A DNA stretch of 64,000 bases from Leisingera coralii (GCF_049056525.1 NZ_JBHUPT010000029.1:62001-126000); one strand, 5' to 3'. Shown: positions 44,001-52,873, counted from the stretch's first letter. Numbers and translations are program-made. The notes: generated by a model from the letters alone, not told the origin.

Positions 44001-44229
44001 GACATCTTTTGCCTTTATCCTTGGAGTTGTCCCCCTTGTGATTGCCTCAGGCGCAGGAGCCGAAATGCGCCAGGCTCTCGGCACCGCGGTTTTCTCCGGG
44101 ATGCTCGGCGTCACCTTTTTTGGCCTGCTGTTTACCCCTGTGTTCTATGTCACTTGCCGCTGGCTCGGCAGTTTCTGGGAAAACGCGCGTGGCAGCTCAG
44201 CAAGGGCTGAGCCACCCCAGGAAGGCTGA
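41029..44229 (+). CDS. RND multidrug efflux permease (AcrB family)
   Basis: A 1066-residue inner-membrane proton antiporter of the HAE1 type. It begins FFIERPIFAAVLSILI, has the proton relay VVDDAIVVVENVER in helix 4 and the LGVVPLVIASGAGAEMRQALGT segment near the C-terminus. ATG 41029 follows the adaptor stop by four bases. No outer-membrane channel of the TolC type is encoded nearby, so the pump probably uses one encoded elsewhere. Confidence 0.95.
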   Translation: MKIAHFFIERPIFAAVLSILITLIGTVAYLRLPVTQYPEIVPPTIQITASYPGASAEVVADTVATPLEQEINGVEGMLYMLSQSTSDGRLALTVTFQLGTDLDKAQVLVQNRVAIAEPRLPEDVRRLGIQTRQNSPDLMMVVHMLSPDGSRDQLYISNYARAQVVDRLLRIDGVGQATIFAERAYSMRVWLDPHRISARGLTASEVVAALRANNVQVASGIVNQPPVPVSGAFELGVETQGRLIEPSEFEDIVIRVDQTGRKIRVRDIGRVELGAQSYGTNGYLDDSTALPIGIFQRPGSNALETADEIRALMDELAGDFPPGVAYDIIYNPTEFIEESVKAVYVTIEEAVLLVVLVVVLFLQSMRASIIPILAIPISLIGTFAVIAAFGFSLNNLTLFGLVLAIGIVVDDAIVVVENVERYLAEGLSPREAAHKTMDEVSGALVAIGLVLSAVFIPAAFIEGITGQFFRQFAVTIATATIISVLVSLTLSPALAALLLRHKSGKRKAPRSAAGRFFAVLMWPFSRFGAGFNWAFDRMAAGYARLVRGLLKVSVLALVAYAGLIALTAYQFSRAPQGFIPDQDQGYLIAVVQLPPAASLSRTDTVIEEASRALLAIEGVEHTVGLAGLDAATFTNAPNAGAIFFTTAPFDERAATGRSNNVLIGEAFAALSAIKEANIFVIAPPPVRGIGSAGGWKLYIQDERGRGLQVLDDIVKQILPIANENPALIQVFSLFNTATPKIYADIDRVKAEELGVPPERVFETLSVYLGSAFVNDFNFLGRTYRVTAQADGVFRDQPEDILGLRTRSDNGTIVPIGSVARLEETSGPYRVPRYNLFPAAAIQGAAPPGVSTGEAIAAMEALLEETLPDGFGFEWTEIALQEKLAGNTAIFAFGLAVVFVFLLLAAQYESWLLPLSVILIVPMCLLAAISGVLFRGFDNNILTQIGFVVLVGLASKNAILIVEFAKQAEDQGMNRVEAAVQAAKLRLRPILMTSFAFILGVVPLVIASGAGAEMRQALGTAVFSGMLGVTFFGLLFTPVFYVTCRWLGSFWENARGSSARAEPPQEG

Positions 44230-44267
44230 CAGCGATCATTATTGCGTCCCTGCAGACCACGGTATTG

Positions 44268-45131
44268 CTAGAAGCTTTGTGATCGCATCGCTCCTGGAGT
44301 GACACCAAAATGCGCCTTAAAACTGCTGGTCAGATGTCCTTGGCTTGAGAACCCGCAACGGAGTGCAATCTCGACTATTGGTTCTTTGGTATGAAGGAGA
44401 AGATCCCGAGCGCGCTCACACCTTCTGCGCCTGACATACTTCCAAACAGGTTCCGACATTACCGATCGAAACGCCCGGGCGTAGTGACCAGGGCTCAACG
44501 AAGCGATGGCTGAAAGTGTCTCAACGTCCAGCGGTTCACCCAGGTGAGCTTCGATGTATTCAACCGACCTTTCAACTCTACGGTCTGCTCCCCGAATTGA
44601 AACAGGGTCGCGTCCAATACCAGCCCAGTAGATCCCACGGCTGATTATCGCCAAACCAATGCTTTGGACGTACAGAGGGTCGACCTCCTGGTGTCTAAGG
44701 TGATCACTTAGAAGAAAGCTCAGCGGCCCGACTGCAGGATCCTGTGCAAAATTCAAGAATTGGCGAGGAAGGTCTCTTCCATCTAGCTTTTCGGCTTCAA
44801 GATGCGACGCCCGCTCAGGGTGCAGCTCCATTAAAACCATCCAGTCAGGATTGCGCAGCCTAACTCGAAAATCAGTTTCCGGTGGCACCCACCCGATGCA
44901 GCTCGCTGGCAGCACCTCGCGTTTAAGCTTGTCCGTGCCAACAGCAATCTCATGGAAAGTCTGCACAGGCTTCACGCAAACAATATGCGGTCGTGTAAAG
45001 TAACTCACAGCCACTTCACCAGGCGGCAACGCCGCCAGCAACAATCCATTCATCACATGCCTATGCTGCAATTCCGGTATGCCCGATGTTGGCTTCTCAG
45101 GAAAAGGCAGCTCAGAGTAATTGGTGTGCAT
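44268..45131 (-). CDS. AraC-family transcriptional regulator
   Basis: A 287-residue regulator: a sensory half of about 180 residues, then the DNA-binding half with LDVETLSAIASLSPGHYARAFRS (pattern) and IVEIALRCGFSSQGHLTSSFKAHFG, the double helix-turn-helix of AraC proteins. It is convergent with the RND permease gene, so it may regulate that operon or a gene to its right. Ligand unknown. Confidence 0.9.
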   Translation of the reverse strand: MHTNYSELPFPEKPTSGIPELQHRHVMNGLLLAALPPGEVAVSYFTRPHIVCVKPVQTFHEIAVGTDKLKREVLPASCIGWVPPETDFRVRLRNPDWMVLMELHPERASHLEAEKLDGRDLPRQFLNFAQDPAVGPLSFLLSDHLRHQEVDPLYVQSIGLAIISRGIYWAGIGRDPVSIRGADRRVERSVEYIEAHLGEPLDVETLSAIASLSPGHYARAFRSVMSEPVWKYVRRRRCERARDLLLHTKEPIVEIALRCGFSSQGHLTSSFKAHFGVTPGAMRSQSF

Positions 45132-45472
45132 TTTACAAACACTGAACTGGATTTAAATTTCCCCATTCAGCGCAACGTCTGATAAAATGAAATCTGCGAA
45201 CCATTGCATGCCTCCTGTTTGCAGTGCTTTGAGGTCAACTGGCAGTAATTTTCCTTGAGATGTTAACTTAAGAGGAAGTTTTCGCCTAGCGGAGAAACTC
45301 GCATTCAATCGTTGACAAGATACAAGCTCCTAAACATTTGAGGAGCATCGCCTTTAGAAGGGCTCCACCTCAAATCACGCATTTTGACACCAAGAGACTA
45401 ACCCGAATTCGCTCTAGACGAATGTAGCCGCCTAACCGCCGCGCGGAACCCATGGCCCGCATGATAGCCACT
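45132..45472. other. AT-rich intergenic region, no gene seen
   Basis: About 340 bases between the AraC start and the end of a small membrane protein gene. The sequence is much less GC-rich than the rest of the window. I see no coding signal, hairpin or repeat of note. It should contain the promoter of the AraC gene. Confidence 0.5.
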
Positions 45473-45664
45473 TCATTGTACTCTTCTTCTAAGGATAAAC
45501 ATCACTGCAGGCCCGACCACATGCAGTATCAGCGCAGCCATCATGCCGGAAACAAGGAGAGCACGGATCCAAAGAGGTTGCGCCTCCAAAAACTGCCCAA
45601 ATAACGCGAATATGACAAGAACCGTCAAAAAGGCGCCGGCCCAAGTGAGCATAAATCGTTGCAT
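45473..45664 (-). CDS. Small two-helix membrane protein
   Basis: A 63-residue protein, mostly hydrophobic, with two helices around residues 5-25 and 33-56 (ALLVSGMMAALILHVVGPAV) and an arginine-rich end. A clear ribosome site (AAGGAAGGAG) lies 9 bases before ATG 45664. Its plan resembles DUF2798-type proteins, but the match is weak. Function unknown. Confidence 0.65.
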   Translation of the reverse strand: MQRFMLTWAGAFLTVLVIFALFGQFLEAQPLWIRALLVSGMMAALILHVVGPAVMFILRRRVQ

Positions 45665-46161
45665 GAGTTATTTCTCCTTCCTTTCGAACACCATGAAAGA
45701 TGCTCGGGGGTCACGTTCAATTTGAGCGCTATGCACTTTTTGGCGTTTGGCATCTCTCATGTGCCAGCGCTCCGCTCAAATCTCCCATTTCTTCTCGACC
45801 TGCATTTCAGTTTTAGAACAATTTGCGCCTTTAGGGTTGAAATTCATCTAGGGTCTTCTGATTGAGGAGGTCAGCTTGTGTTTTTCTCCTAGACAAACCA
45901 GTTTTCAGAGATGTGCCTAACTCCTAAGCCGTTCAAATGAGTGCTGCAGGAAGTTCTTTTCTGCTCCTGGCCAGACGCAAGAAACTCAACGTTTGGTGCC
46001 CCTCTCAAACAGGCAATGCCGAATACGAAGGCGATTTTTCCGCTTGAGTTCTTGAAGAGCTGAGACCGACACGTCCCGGATTAGCTTTGCCGAAGTGCCG
46101 GCCTCAGGTTTGAGTTCATGGCGGTAGCTTGGATTTCCCGCTACAGCGGTCAATCAAGCTA
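45665..46161. other. AT-rich intergenic region, no gene seen
   Basis: Nearly 500 bases with little coding potential on either strand, between the small membrane protein gene and the NmrA-type operon's end. Only short, unsupported open frames are present. No convincing promoter, terminator or mobile-element end was found. Confidence 0.5.
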
Positions 46162-47064
46162 TCATTTGGCCCCTGCCGCGCGTTCCAGGTTCTCCGCTTC
46201 CCGCTCGATGAAGTCCTGCAGTGTCGAAGGCTTCCGGCCAACGGCCCGCTCAAAGGCTTCACTGTCGAAGGTTTGATCTGCATTCGGGATTTCACCGGCC
46301 GCATTCAGCCTGAACTGGTCCCGGATACACGCCATGTAGGTGGCATCCGCACCAGCGCTGACCGCGCCTTCGTAAAAGACCTGGGGGTCCAGCGGGGCAA
46401 CATCCACTTGCCGCCCTATTTGGGCACCGATCTTTTCCGCAACGTCTGGGATGCTCGCGGCGTCATATCCCAAACGCCAGACCTGCTGGTTAAACCCGTC
46501 TGCGTCTTTGAGAGCCGCTACGGCAATCGCCGCCACATCATGTGAATCCACCCAGCTCCATCGCGCACTGCCGATCAGATTGACCAGCGCGCCATTTTGC
46601 AGCCAGCCGAACTTCAGCACGTTCTGCATATAGGCTTCGGGCCGAATGTGGGTGTAGCGGAACCCAAGTTGTTCGATGTACGCCTCGATCATTTGGTGCC
46701 AGCCCCAATGGGCGACTTCAGAAGTGTCAGCACCCGATGCGCCGATGTGAACGATGTGGTCGACTCCGGAACGCTTTGCAGCATCGATGACCCGCTTTGA
46801 TTGCCTCAGCATGTCGACCGAGTAGCCAGTCATCAGCAAGATCCCGTCGACGCCCGCTACGGCTTTCTCGATGGTGTCCTTGTCGTCCAGTTCAAGGTGA
46901 ACCGGTTCTACGCCGAGGCTTCTCATTGCCTCTGCCTGATCGTCCCGCCGTACCGCAGCGAGCGTTTTGATCTCCTTGTCCGAAGAAAGCTGGCGGACAA
47001 CTTCTGAGCCGACATCACCTGTCGAACCGATGATCAGAAGACGGCGTTTTTTGCTGGAGCTCAT
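46162..47064 (-). CDS. NmrA-like NAD(P)-binding reductase
   Basis: A 300-residue atypical short-chain dehydrogenase with the N-terminal nucleotide loop LLIIGSTGDVGSEVVRQL. It ends with a C-terminal substrate half (about residues 150-300). The ATG at 47064 has GGAAAGGA upstream; the frame is open further up. Members reduce quinones or enones, or act as redox sensors (QOR2, NmrA). It follows a second NmrA-like gene in the same direction after 43 bases. Confidence 0.87.
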   Translation of the reverse strand: MSSSKKRRLLIIGSTGDVGSEVVRQLSSDKEIKTLAAVRRDDQAEAMRSLGVEPVHLELDDKDTIEKAVAGVDGILLMTGYSVDMLRQSKRVIDAAKRSGVDHIVHIGASGADTSEVAHWGWHQMIEAYIEQLGFRYTHIRPEAYMQNVLKFGWLQNGALVNLIGSARWSWVDSHDVAAIAVAALKDADGFNQQVWRLGYDAASIPDVAEKIGAQIGRQVDVAPLDPQVFYEGAVSAGADATYMACIRDQFRLNAAGEIPNADQTFDSEAFERAVGRKPSTLQDFIEREAENLERAAGAK

Positions 47065-47107
47065 GGTATTTTCCTTTCCTAACCGGTAACCATTTATGTT
47101 TGCTGGA

Positions 47108-48106
47108 CTATCCGCTGATCGGGTCCTTCTGGACATCACCCGCTTCGCCGGCCCAGCCGGTTTCCCGCAGCCAATCTTCAAACGACCGGAGCCCAGGGTG
47201 GATTTTCCTCAGACCGTCATAGTCGCGCGGGACAGAGTGCCCGTGCCTGTAGAACAGGAAGTTGTTCAGAACGTCGTGCGCATTTGGCAATCCAGAGGCG
47301 AGAAACTCTGCATCACTGGGCGGCATGTATTCCGCCGGCACACCTGTCACCTGAGTGAATGTGTCGACGGCATCTTTGATCTTTGGCGCGTCGGAGCCAA
47401 TCCGCAAAGTTCTCCCAGCCCAAGCCTTCCGGTCGCCGAACATAATGCGGGCAAAGGCTCCAATGTCATCGAGAGCAACCATCGGCCATTTTGCGTCACC
47501 TGCAAGCGGCCCCCGGAAAATCAGGCCTTCCCGCCCGTCGCTGAGCCGGCCCCTTTCCGGAAGGAAAATGCTTTGAAAGTTCTCGATGTAGGGTTCGGTG
47601 ACAAGCACCGAGACACTCTTTGAATACCAGCCATCAGGGTCCTGGCGGAAAAACTCGTCTGATCTCCGCCAATCGATCTCATGTTCCACCGACGCCTTGG
47701 CATCATAGTGCGGAACCGGAATTGCTCCGTTGGACAGGTTCCCGGCAGCATCAAGAGAGGAATGAATGAAGTGCTGAAGCCCTGCGTCCTCGGCGGCCTG
47801 CATGACAGCGAGACCGTGCCGCCGCTCGCGCGTGACCGATTTCTCGCCCACGGACCAGAAGTTGGTGTTTGAGAACGCTCCGTATGCTCCTTCCATTGCT
47901 TTGGCGATACTTTGCGGGTCGTCCAAGTCTCCGCGCACGAACTCCAGGCGGCTGTTCCCGGCCTTCATGGCCTTTGCACGCGCGCTGTCGGGATCTCGCG
48001 ACAGAATCCGAACTGCCCAATCTTGATCGCGGTCCTCAAGAAGCGCGTTGGTAACTGCGCGGCCCATTGCACCGGTGCCGCCGACTATGACGATTGTCTT
48101 GCTCAT
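47108..48106 (-). CDS. NmrA-family NAD(P)-binding protein
   Basis: A 332-residue NmrA-like protein with the nucleotide loop IVIVGGTGAMGRAVTNAL. The longer form differs from the downstream paralogue, with an HYDAKASVEHEI segment near residue 130 that carries the NmrA active-site lysine. It begins an operon with the 46162 gene and diverges from the LysR gene at 48226 with about 120 bases between, so that regulator is the likely controller. Confidence 0.88.
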   Translation of the reverse strand: MSKTIVIVGGTGAMGRAVTNALLEDRDQDWAVRILSRDPDSARAKAMKAGNSRLEFVRGDLDDPQSIAKAMEGAYGAFSNTNFWSVGEKSVTRERRHGLAVMQAAEDAGLQHFIHSSLDAAGNLSNGAIPVPHYDAKASVEHEIDWRRSDEFFRQDPDGWYSKSVSVLVTEPYIENFQSIFLPERGRLSDGREGLIFRGPLAGDAKWPMVALDDIGAFARIMFGDRKAWAGRTLRIGSDAPKIKDAVDTFTQVTGVPAEYMPPSDAEFLASGLPNAHDVLNNFLFYRHGHSVPRDYDGLRKIHPGLRSFEDWLRETGWAGEAGDVQKDPISG

Positions 48107-48225
48107 TTCAGGTCTCCATTCACCTATTGACTGCCGTGTTCCGGCTCACTCGTGTCGTGTCCAGCAAGCTAGGAGACCCGCGCTATCATTTGAAACGCAC
48201 TCTGCAGATAAGTAATATCCATGCC

Positions 48226-49137
48226 ATGGATAGCCTGAGAATTGACCTGAACCTTCTCTTCGTTTTTGAGGCCCTGCTGAACGAACGGCACGTTACGCGC
48301 GCCGGACACCGATTGGGTCTCAGCCAATCAGCCACAAGCAGCGCCTTGCAACGGCTGCGCCATTCCCTGAAGGACGACCTGTTCGTGAGGACAAGCGACG
48401 GCATGCAGCCGACACCGCGCGCCCTTGAGTTGGAAGAGCCTCTTCGCCGGGCGTTGCAGGATATTCGTTCTGCAATTGATAGCGGCGATTTCGAACCGTC
48501 GGCTGCCCGGCGCGTGTTCACCATTGGGGCGAGCGACTATGATGTTGCCTTGCACATCCCCCGGCTTGCGCAGCGTCTCTCATTGGAGGCTCCGGGTATA
48601 GACATACGCGTTCTGCCTCACACAAACATTGATGCCGTGGCTCAAGTTGACAGCGCTCAAGTGGACGTCGCGATTGGATGGTTTCCCCGCTCTCCTCAGC
48701 GGCTGCACAAATCACTGCTGTTCCAGGAAACCTTTGTTTGCGTGATGAGAAGAGGACACCCGCTGGCCGGGAAACTGCTATCCCTTGAAGAATTTGCAAA
48801 TGCGTCACACCTCTTGGTGACCTTGATCGGGGACACGACGGGCATCGTTGACGATCTCCTGGCTGAACGAGGTCTGGACCGCCGTGTGGCAATGACCATT
48901 CCGCATTTCGCTGCCGCACCAAGCGTGCTGGCAAACTCCAACCTGATCGCGTCCTTGCCCAAGCGGTTGGCCGACAGATTTGCAGACCAATACGGCTTGG
49001 TGACGCAAAGCCTCCCTTTCCAAAGCTATCAGACCAAGCATGAAATGCTTTGGCACCCTCGGGTCGACCGGCACTCAGCGCACAGGTGGCTGAGAAAGAC
49101 GCTGTCTGACATCATCAGCGGTTTTCCGGCTGAATAG
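48226..49137 (+). CDS. LysR-family transcriptional regulator (NodD/LinR-like)
   Basis: A 303-residue LysR protein. The N-terminus IDLNLLFVFEALLNERHVTRAGHRLGLSQSATSSAL (pattern) puts it in the NodD-like group, many of which sense aromatic or flavonoid-type molecules. ATG 48226 fits the family start; an upstream frame to 48094 is open. It diverges from the NmrA pair. Confidence 0.9.
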   Translation: MDSLRIDLNLLFVFEALLNERHVTRAGHRLGLSQSATSSALQRLRHSLKDDLFVRTSDGMQPTPRALELEEPLRRALQDIRSAIDSGDFEPSAARRVFTIGASDYDVALHIPRLAQRLSLEAPGIDIRVLPHTNIDAVAQVDSAQVDVAIGWFPRSPQRLHKSLLFQETFVCVMRRGHPLAGKLLSLEEFANASHLLVTLIGDTTGIVDDLLAERGLDRRVAMTIPHFAAAPSVLANSNLIASLPKRLADRFADQYGLVTQSLPFQSYQTKHEMLWHPRVDRHSAHRWLRKTLSDIISGFPAE

Positions 49138-49690
49138 TGTGGTCTCAACTGAAAATGATTGCCTACCGGAAGCTCAGACAGGCCTCTGAACTTCAAACCG
49201 TGAATAGATGAGCCCGGCCTTCAATGGCCGGGCTCCGCATACGCGCCGCTTGGGAAAAAATGGAGGTCAACGGCGCGAAACACCGCGGCCGCATTTCCGG
49301 GCGGCCAGTAATGCCAATAGGATCGAAAATTTCAAAGAACACGCCGGCATCCAGCTCAAGACAAGAATAGTCCTGCTGAGCTGCGCAGGATTTCAGATTA
49401 CCAACATACCTTTCCAATACCGTGCATTCTGAATGCTTTGGCGCGGTTTGGATGACATGAATAGCAGCTGACACACTTCACTTGCGAAGAAGGCCGGATG
49501 CTTGCAGTCTTTCCAGACTGCACTACATGCGTTCACCAACGAAGCTGGTTTTGGCAGGTTTGCAAGGGAACAGACCTGCTCGCCAGCTATGTGTTTCCAA
49601 TTTCGAGACGCCTCTCATCGCGGATTTTCTGGCAAACGTTTGAGAACTCCGAAGACAGCACGGCGGGGCCAAGCCAAAGGAGACCGACGG
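49138..49690. other. Intergenic region with a hairpin, no gene seen
   Basis: About 550 bases between the LysR stop and the flavoprotein start. A perfect 9-bp hairpin at 49211-49234 is the only clear structure. A leftward open frame of 93 codons (49193-49474) has no coding look. The last 30 bases carry a strong ribosome site AAAGGAGACC for the next gene. Confidence 0.5.
49211..49234. terminator. Hairpin downstream of the LysR gene
   Basis: AGCCCGGCC (49211-49219) pairs perfectly with 49226-49234 around TTCAAT, about 75 bases after the LysR stop. There is no clear T-run, so it is a likely but unproven terminator. Confidence 0.5.
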
Positions 49691-51301
49691 ATGGAAAGCC
49701 TGGCAGCCAACCTGCGCGAAATGACCCGAACGCCGCTGCATCAAAGCCACGTTGACACCTTGAGAGATTTGGGAAGCGAACTCACCTATTCAGCTGGCCA
49801 GATCATCGCCGAAGTCGGCGATCCAATGGACAGGTTTCTGTACATCCTGGACGGCAGAGTTGAGGTGATCGATCCCTACACCAGGGAAGCCTACCTGCCA
49901 GACTCCCTCGGGCCAACACAGTTTTTGGGAGAAATCGCCTTCCTCAGCGGCGGTTCTTACACGCTGCCGATGCGCGCCAAAGAAGATACCCGTGTCATTG
50001 CAGTTCCCCGGAAACTGATGCTGGATGCGATGTCCCGCATCCCGGAAATGTCGGACATCGTGATTTCGGTTTTTGCCGCACGCAGACGGCGGCAGATCGA
50101 AGACGGGGACAGCTCGCTCAAACTCATCGGCGTTGATCAAGACCGCAACATACGCCGTATTGCCGAGTTTGCGATCCGCAACAAGATCCCTTTCCAGACG
50201 ATGGAGCTGGGATCAGCCGACGCCGACGATGTCAGGCAAACTTGCCACCTTATGGGGGAAAAGCCAGCCGTGGTGTTCGGCCACAACCGTGTCGTTGACG
50301 ACCCGACGCCGGCAAAGGTGGCGCAGCTTTTGGGCCTTGAGCAGGCATTCGAATGCGATGAAACCGTCGACGTGCTGATTGTGGGCGGCGGGCCGGCTGG
50401 CGTGGCGGCGGCGGTCTACGCCGGGGCAGAAGGGCTTTCCGCTGTTCTGGTGGAAGATCTTGCTGTTGGCGGTCAGGCCGGCACATCCAGCCGGATCGAG
50501 AATTACATGGGGTTCCCGACAGGCATCTCCGGGGCCGATCTTGTTTGGCGCGGTGAGGTTCAAGCCATGAAGTTTGGAGCCCGCTTCCTCAGGCCCAGGC
50601 GCGCCACCCGGCTGGAGCATCGCGAAGACGGCATCTTCTGCGTGACGCTGGACAATGGGCAAGAGCTGTGCGCCAAAGCCGTGGTCGTTGCGACAGGTGT
50701 TCAGTACCGGCGGCTGCCCTTGGACGGGCTGGAGGGATTTGAGGGGGTTGGCATCTACTATGCTGCGACTGAAATGGAGGCACGTTACTGCAAGGGCTCG
50801 GACGTTGTCGTCGTGGGGGGAGGCAATTCAGCCGGGCAAGCTGCAATGCACCTGTCGCGAACCGCGAAACATGTCCATGTTCTGGTACGCGGCGATAGTC
50901 TGGCCGCGTCGATGTCCGACTACCTGCTGTCGAGACTGGACGCTGATCCTGCGATCACCATCCACTACCGGTCACAACTCAAGAGCCTGCATGGCGGAGA
51001 TGCCATGAGCAGCGTCACTGTCGACCGCGATGGAACGGATTGGCGTCTGGACTGCCCCGCCGCGTTCATCATGGTCGGTGCGGCTCCCAACACCGGCTGG
51101 CTGGCAGACACCTGTCAACTGGACGAAAAAGGCTTTGTTTTGACGGGCTCTCAGGCTGGAACGGCCTCAACCTTTGCAACGTCATGCCCGGGGCTGTTCG
51201 CCGTTGGGGATGTCCGTGCCGGATCGGTCAAACGCGTAGCATCCGCAGTTGGGGAAGGCTCCGTCGTAATCTCGCAAGTGTGGGAACACGTGCAGGAGTG
51301 A
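49691..51301 (+). CDS. Cyclic-nucleotide-domain/flavin disulfide-reductase-like fusion
   Basis: A 536-residue protein. Residues about 15-130 form a cNMP-binding-type beta roll (FLGEIAFLSGG at the cassette), 145-220 a thioredoxin-like segment, and 225-536 a thioredoxin-reductase-like flavoprotein with FAD loop VLIVGGGPAGVAAAVYAG (about 228) and NADPH loop VVVVGGGNSAGQAAM (about 371). The CxxC of true thioredoxin reductase is absent: the region reads YYAATEMEARYCK. The cassette arginine is also changed (SYTLPMRA). It may act as an oxidase or as a redox sensor rather than a thiol reductase. Start ATG 49691 has AAGGAG upstream; a frame to 49502 is open. Confidence 0.88.
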   Translation: MESLAANLREMTRTPLHQSHVDTLRDLGSELTYSAGQIIAEVGDPMDRFLYILDGRVEVIDPYTREAYLPDSLGPTQFLGEIAFLSGGSYTLPMRAKEDTRVIAVPRKLMLDAMSRIPEMSDIVISVFAARRRRQIEDGDSSLKLIGVDQDRNIRRIAEFAIRNKIPFQTMELGSADADDVRQTCHLMGEKPAVVFGHNRVVDDPTPAKVAQLLGLEQAFECDETVDVLIVGGGPAGVAAAVYAGAEGLSAVLVEDLAVGGQAGTSSRIENYMGFPTGISGADLVWRGEVQAMKFGARFLRPRRATRLEHREDGIFCVTLDNGQELCAKAVVVATGVQYRRLPLDGLEGFEGVGIYYAATEMEARYCKGSDVVVVGGGNSAGQAAMHLSRTAKHVHVLVRGDSLAASMSDYLLSRLDADPAITIHYRSQLKSLHGGDAMSSVTVDRDGTDWRLDCPAAFIMVGAAPNTGWLADTCQLDEKGFVLTGSQAGTASTFATSCPGLFAVGDVRAGSVKRVASAVGEGSVVISQVWEHVQE

Positions 51302-51323
51302 CGGGCCACCGCTTGGCCCGGCT

Positions 51324-51347
51324 TGGGCATTCTCCCCAGAATGCCCA
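51324..51347 (+). terminator. Hairpin after the flavoprotein gene
   Basis: TGGGCATTCT (51324-51333) pairs perfectly with 51338-51347 around CCCC, starting 23 bases after the stop codon. No T-run follows. It probably limits read-through to the ABM-like gene. Confidence 0.5.
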
Positions 51348-51489
51348 GTCCCGAAGAACCTGCGGCCAGCCGGGCTGATGCTTTAGAGCGGGCAAACCCG
51401 AGGTTGCCTGCTTTCCGCGTCAGGCAGTGCCGGGAAACTTCGCTGAGCGCTGACGAAGCTGCTCACTATTTTTTGGAGGGTATGACCCA

Positions 51490-51807
51490 ATGATTTTGCT
51501 CATTAATCCGTTCCAAGTCTTCGACGGCCGGGAAGACGCGTTCTTGGAATTGTGGGATCAAACCGGAGCCATCTTCCGGCGCTCGGAGGGCTATGTCAGC
51601 GCCCGCTTATGCAAAGCACTTCCCAACCAGCCGCCCGGCCAGAGCGCCCCCTTCACCCATGTCAATGTCGCCGAGTGGCAAAGCGCAAAGCTCTATGAGG
51701 CTGCTCTATCGAACCCGGATATCCGGATTTTGGGCAAGGCCTATGCCAAGGTTTGCACATTCGACCCCGCGCTTTACGAGGTCGTTCGCGATCAGCCGCC
51801 GCTGTGA
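51490..51807 (+). CDS. ABM-like (dimeric alpha-beta-barrel) protein
   Basis: A 105-residue protein with the alpha-beta-barrel plan: strand ILLINPFQV, helix FLELWDQTGAIF, then SAPFTHVNVAEWQSAKLYEAAL. The family includes quinol-type monooxygenases, which use no cofactor, but also inert binding proteins. Ribosome site GGAGGG lies ahead of ATG 51490. It is probably in a transcript with the flavodoxin-like gene that follows. Confidence 0.82.
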   Translation: MILLINPFQVFDGREDAFLELWDQTGAIFRRSEGYVSARLCKALPNQPPGQSAPFTHVNVAEWQSAKLYEAALSNPDIRILGKAYAKVCTFDPALYEVVRDQPPL

Positions 51808-51914
51808 CACACCCTGGCTTTCCGCAAGATTTCTGAATCCTGCGCCTGCGCAGAATAACACCTGTGCCGCCACGGGTATTATTCTGTTGATACTACTCAG
51901 AGCGAGGCGGTTTC

Positions 51915-52862
51915 ATGTCAAATGACCATCCGGACGGCAGGGATTTTTCGCCCGAGCGCATGCTCGAAATTCTTGAACAGGAAGTCATAGCCTCAGGAGA
52001 TAACGATGCATCCAGGGCCCTTGTGGACCGCACTCGCCGCCGGTTCCTGGGCGCAGCAGCCCTTGGCGCTGCCGGTCTTGCAACACTGACCGCAACTGGC
52101 AGCGCCCGTGCGCAAGACGCGGGGCAAAAACCCCGGATCATGGTTGTCTATACTACCGACACCAACACAACCCGCCGCGTGGCAGAGCGTGTCATTGCCG
52201 GGGTAAATTCAGTTGCAGTGGCCGATCCGCATCTGCTGGTTACGGGCCGGGAAGTTACCCGGGACCAGATGCTGGCCTGCGACGCGCTGATCATGGGCAC
52301 GCCGGTCCGGCACCGCACGATGCATCACCGTCTCAAAGTATTCGTGGAAGAAGTCCTGGAGCGGCTTTGGCTGGACGATGCAATGGTGGGGATGATTGGT
52401 GCCACCTTTTCGGTCGGTGGCGGCCACGGGGACGCAGGCGCCGGAGCGGAACTTTGCCAGCTCAGTATGTCTGCCGCGATGGCGGCCAATGGCATGATCC
52501 TTGTCACTCTCCCGAAATCGACACCCGGAGCAGATCACGCCTGCCTGCACTGGGGGCCGGCCGTCCGCACGGGCGGGCCAAAGATGGAACCTGTATGGCC
52601 AACCGCATCAGCACTGGACTGCGCTTATCACCATGGTGCCAACGTAGCCCGTGTCACGGCGGCCGTGCGCTCGGCGAAAAGCCCCCTATTCGCTTCGGGC
52701 AACGTGTCGCCAACACCAGAGCTGGCAGCAGCCTTCCAAGCTGGCGCGGGTACAATGGAAACTGCGGAACGCGTTCCTCCTGCCGGTGCAAACCCTGCCT
52801 ACAGGTCAGAAACCGACCCGAACTTCCCGTCAGGCGATGGGTTCAAGACGGGCCAAGAATGA
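51915..52862 (+). CDS. Tat-exported flavodoxin-like protein
   Basis: A 315-residue protein with a twin-arginine signal, RTRRRFLGAAALGAAGLATL (residues about 38-57), and a flavodoxin/NADPH-quinone reductase-like domain (IMVVYTTDTNTTRRVAERVI, GTPVRHRTMHHRLK). The first 35 residues before the signal are unusual. The phosphate-binding loop is TTDTNTTRR, where WrbA types have SSYGH. It would carry FMN in the periplasm if exported. A ribosome site GCGAGGCGG precedes it. Confidence 0.82.
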   Translation: MSNDHPDGRDFSPERMLEILEQEVIASGDNDASRALVDRTRRRFLGAAALGAAGLATLTATGSARAQDAGQKPRIMVVYTTDTNTTRRVAERVIAGVNSVAVADPHLLVTGREVTRDQMLACDALIMGTPVRHRTMHHRLKVFVEEVLERLWLDDAMVGMIGATFSVGGGHGDAGAGAELCQLSMSAAMAANGMILVTLPKSTPGADHACLHWGPAVRTGGPKMEPVWPTASALDCAYHHGANVARVTAAVRSAKSPLFASGNVSPTPELAAAFQAGAGTMETAERVPPAGANPAYRSETDPNFPSGDGFKTGQE

Positions 52863-52873
52863 GGAGATCCGCA

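Noticed and set aside
49193..49474. Leftward 93-codon frame after the LysR gene
   Set aside because: It has no ribosome site, no family match, and a hairpin runs through it.
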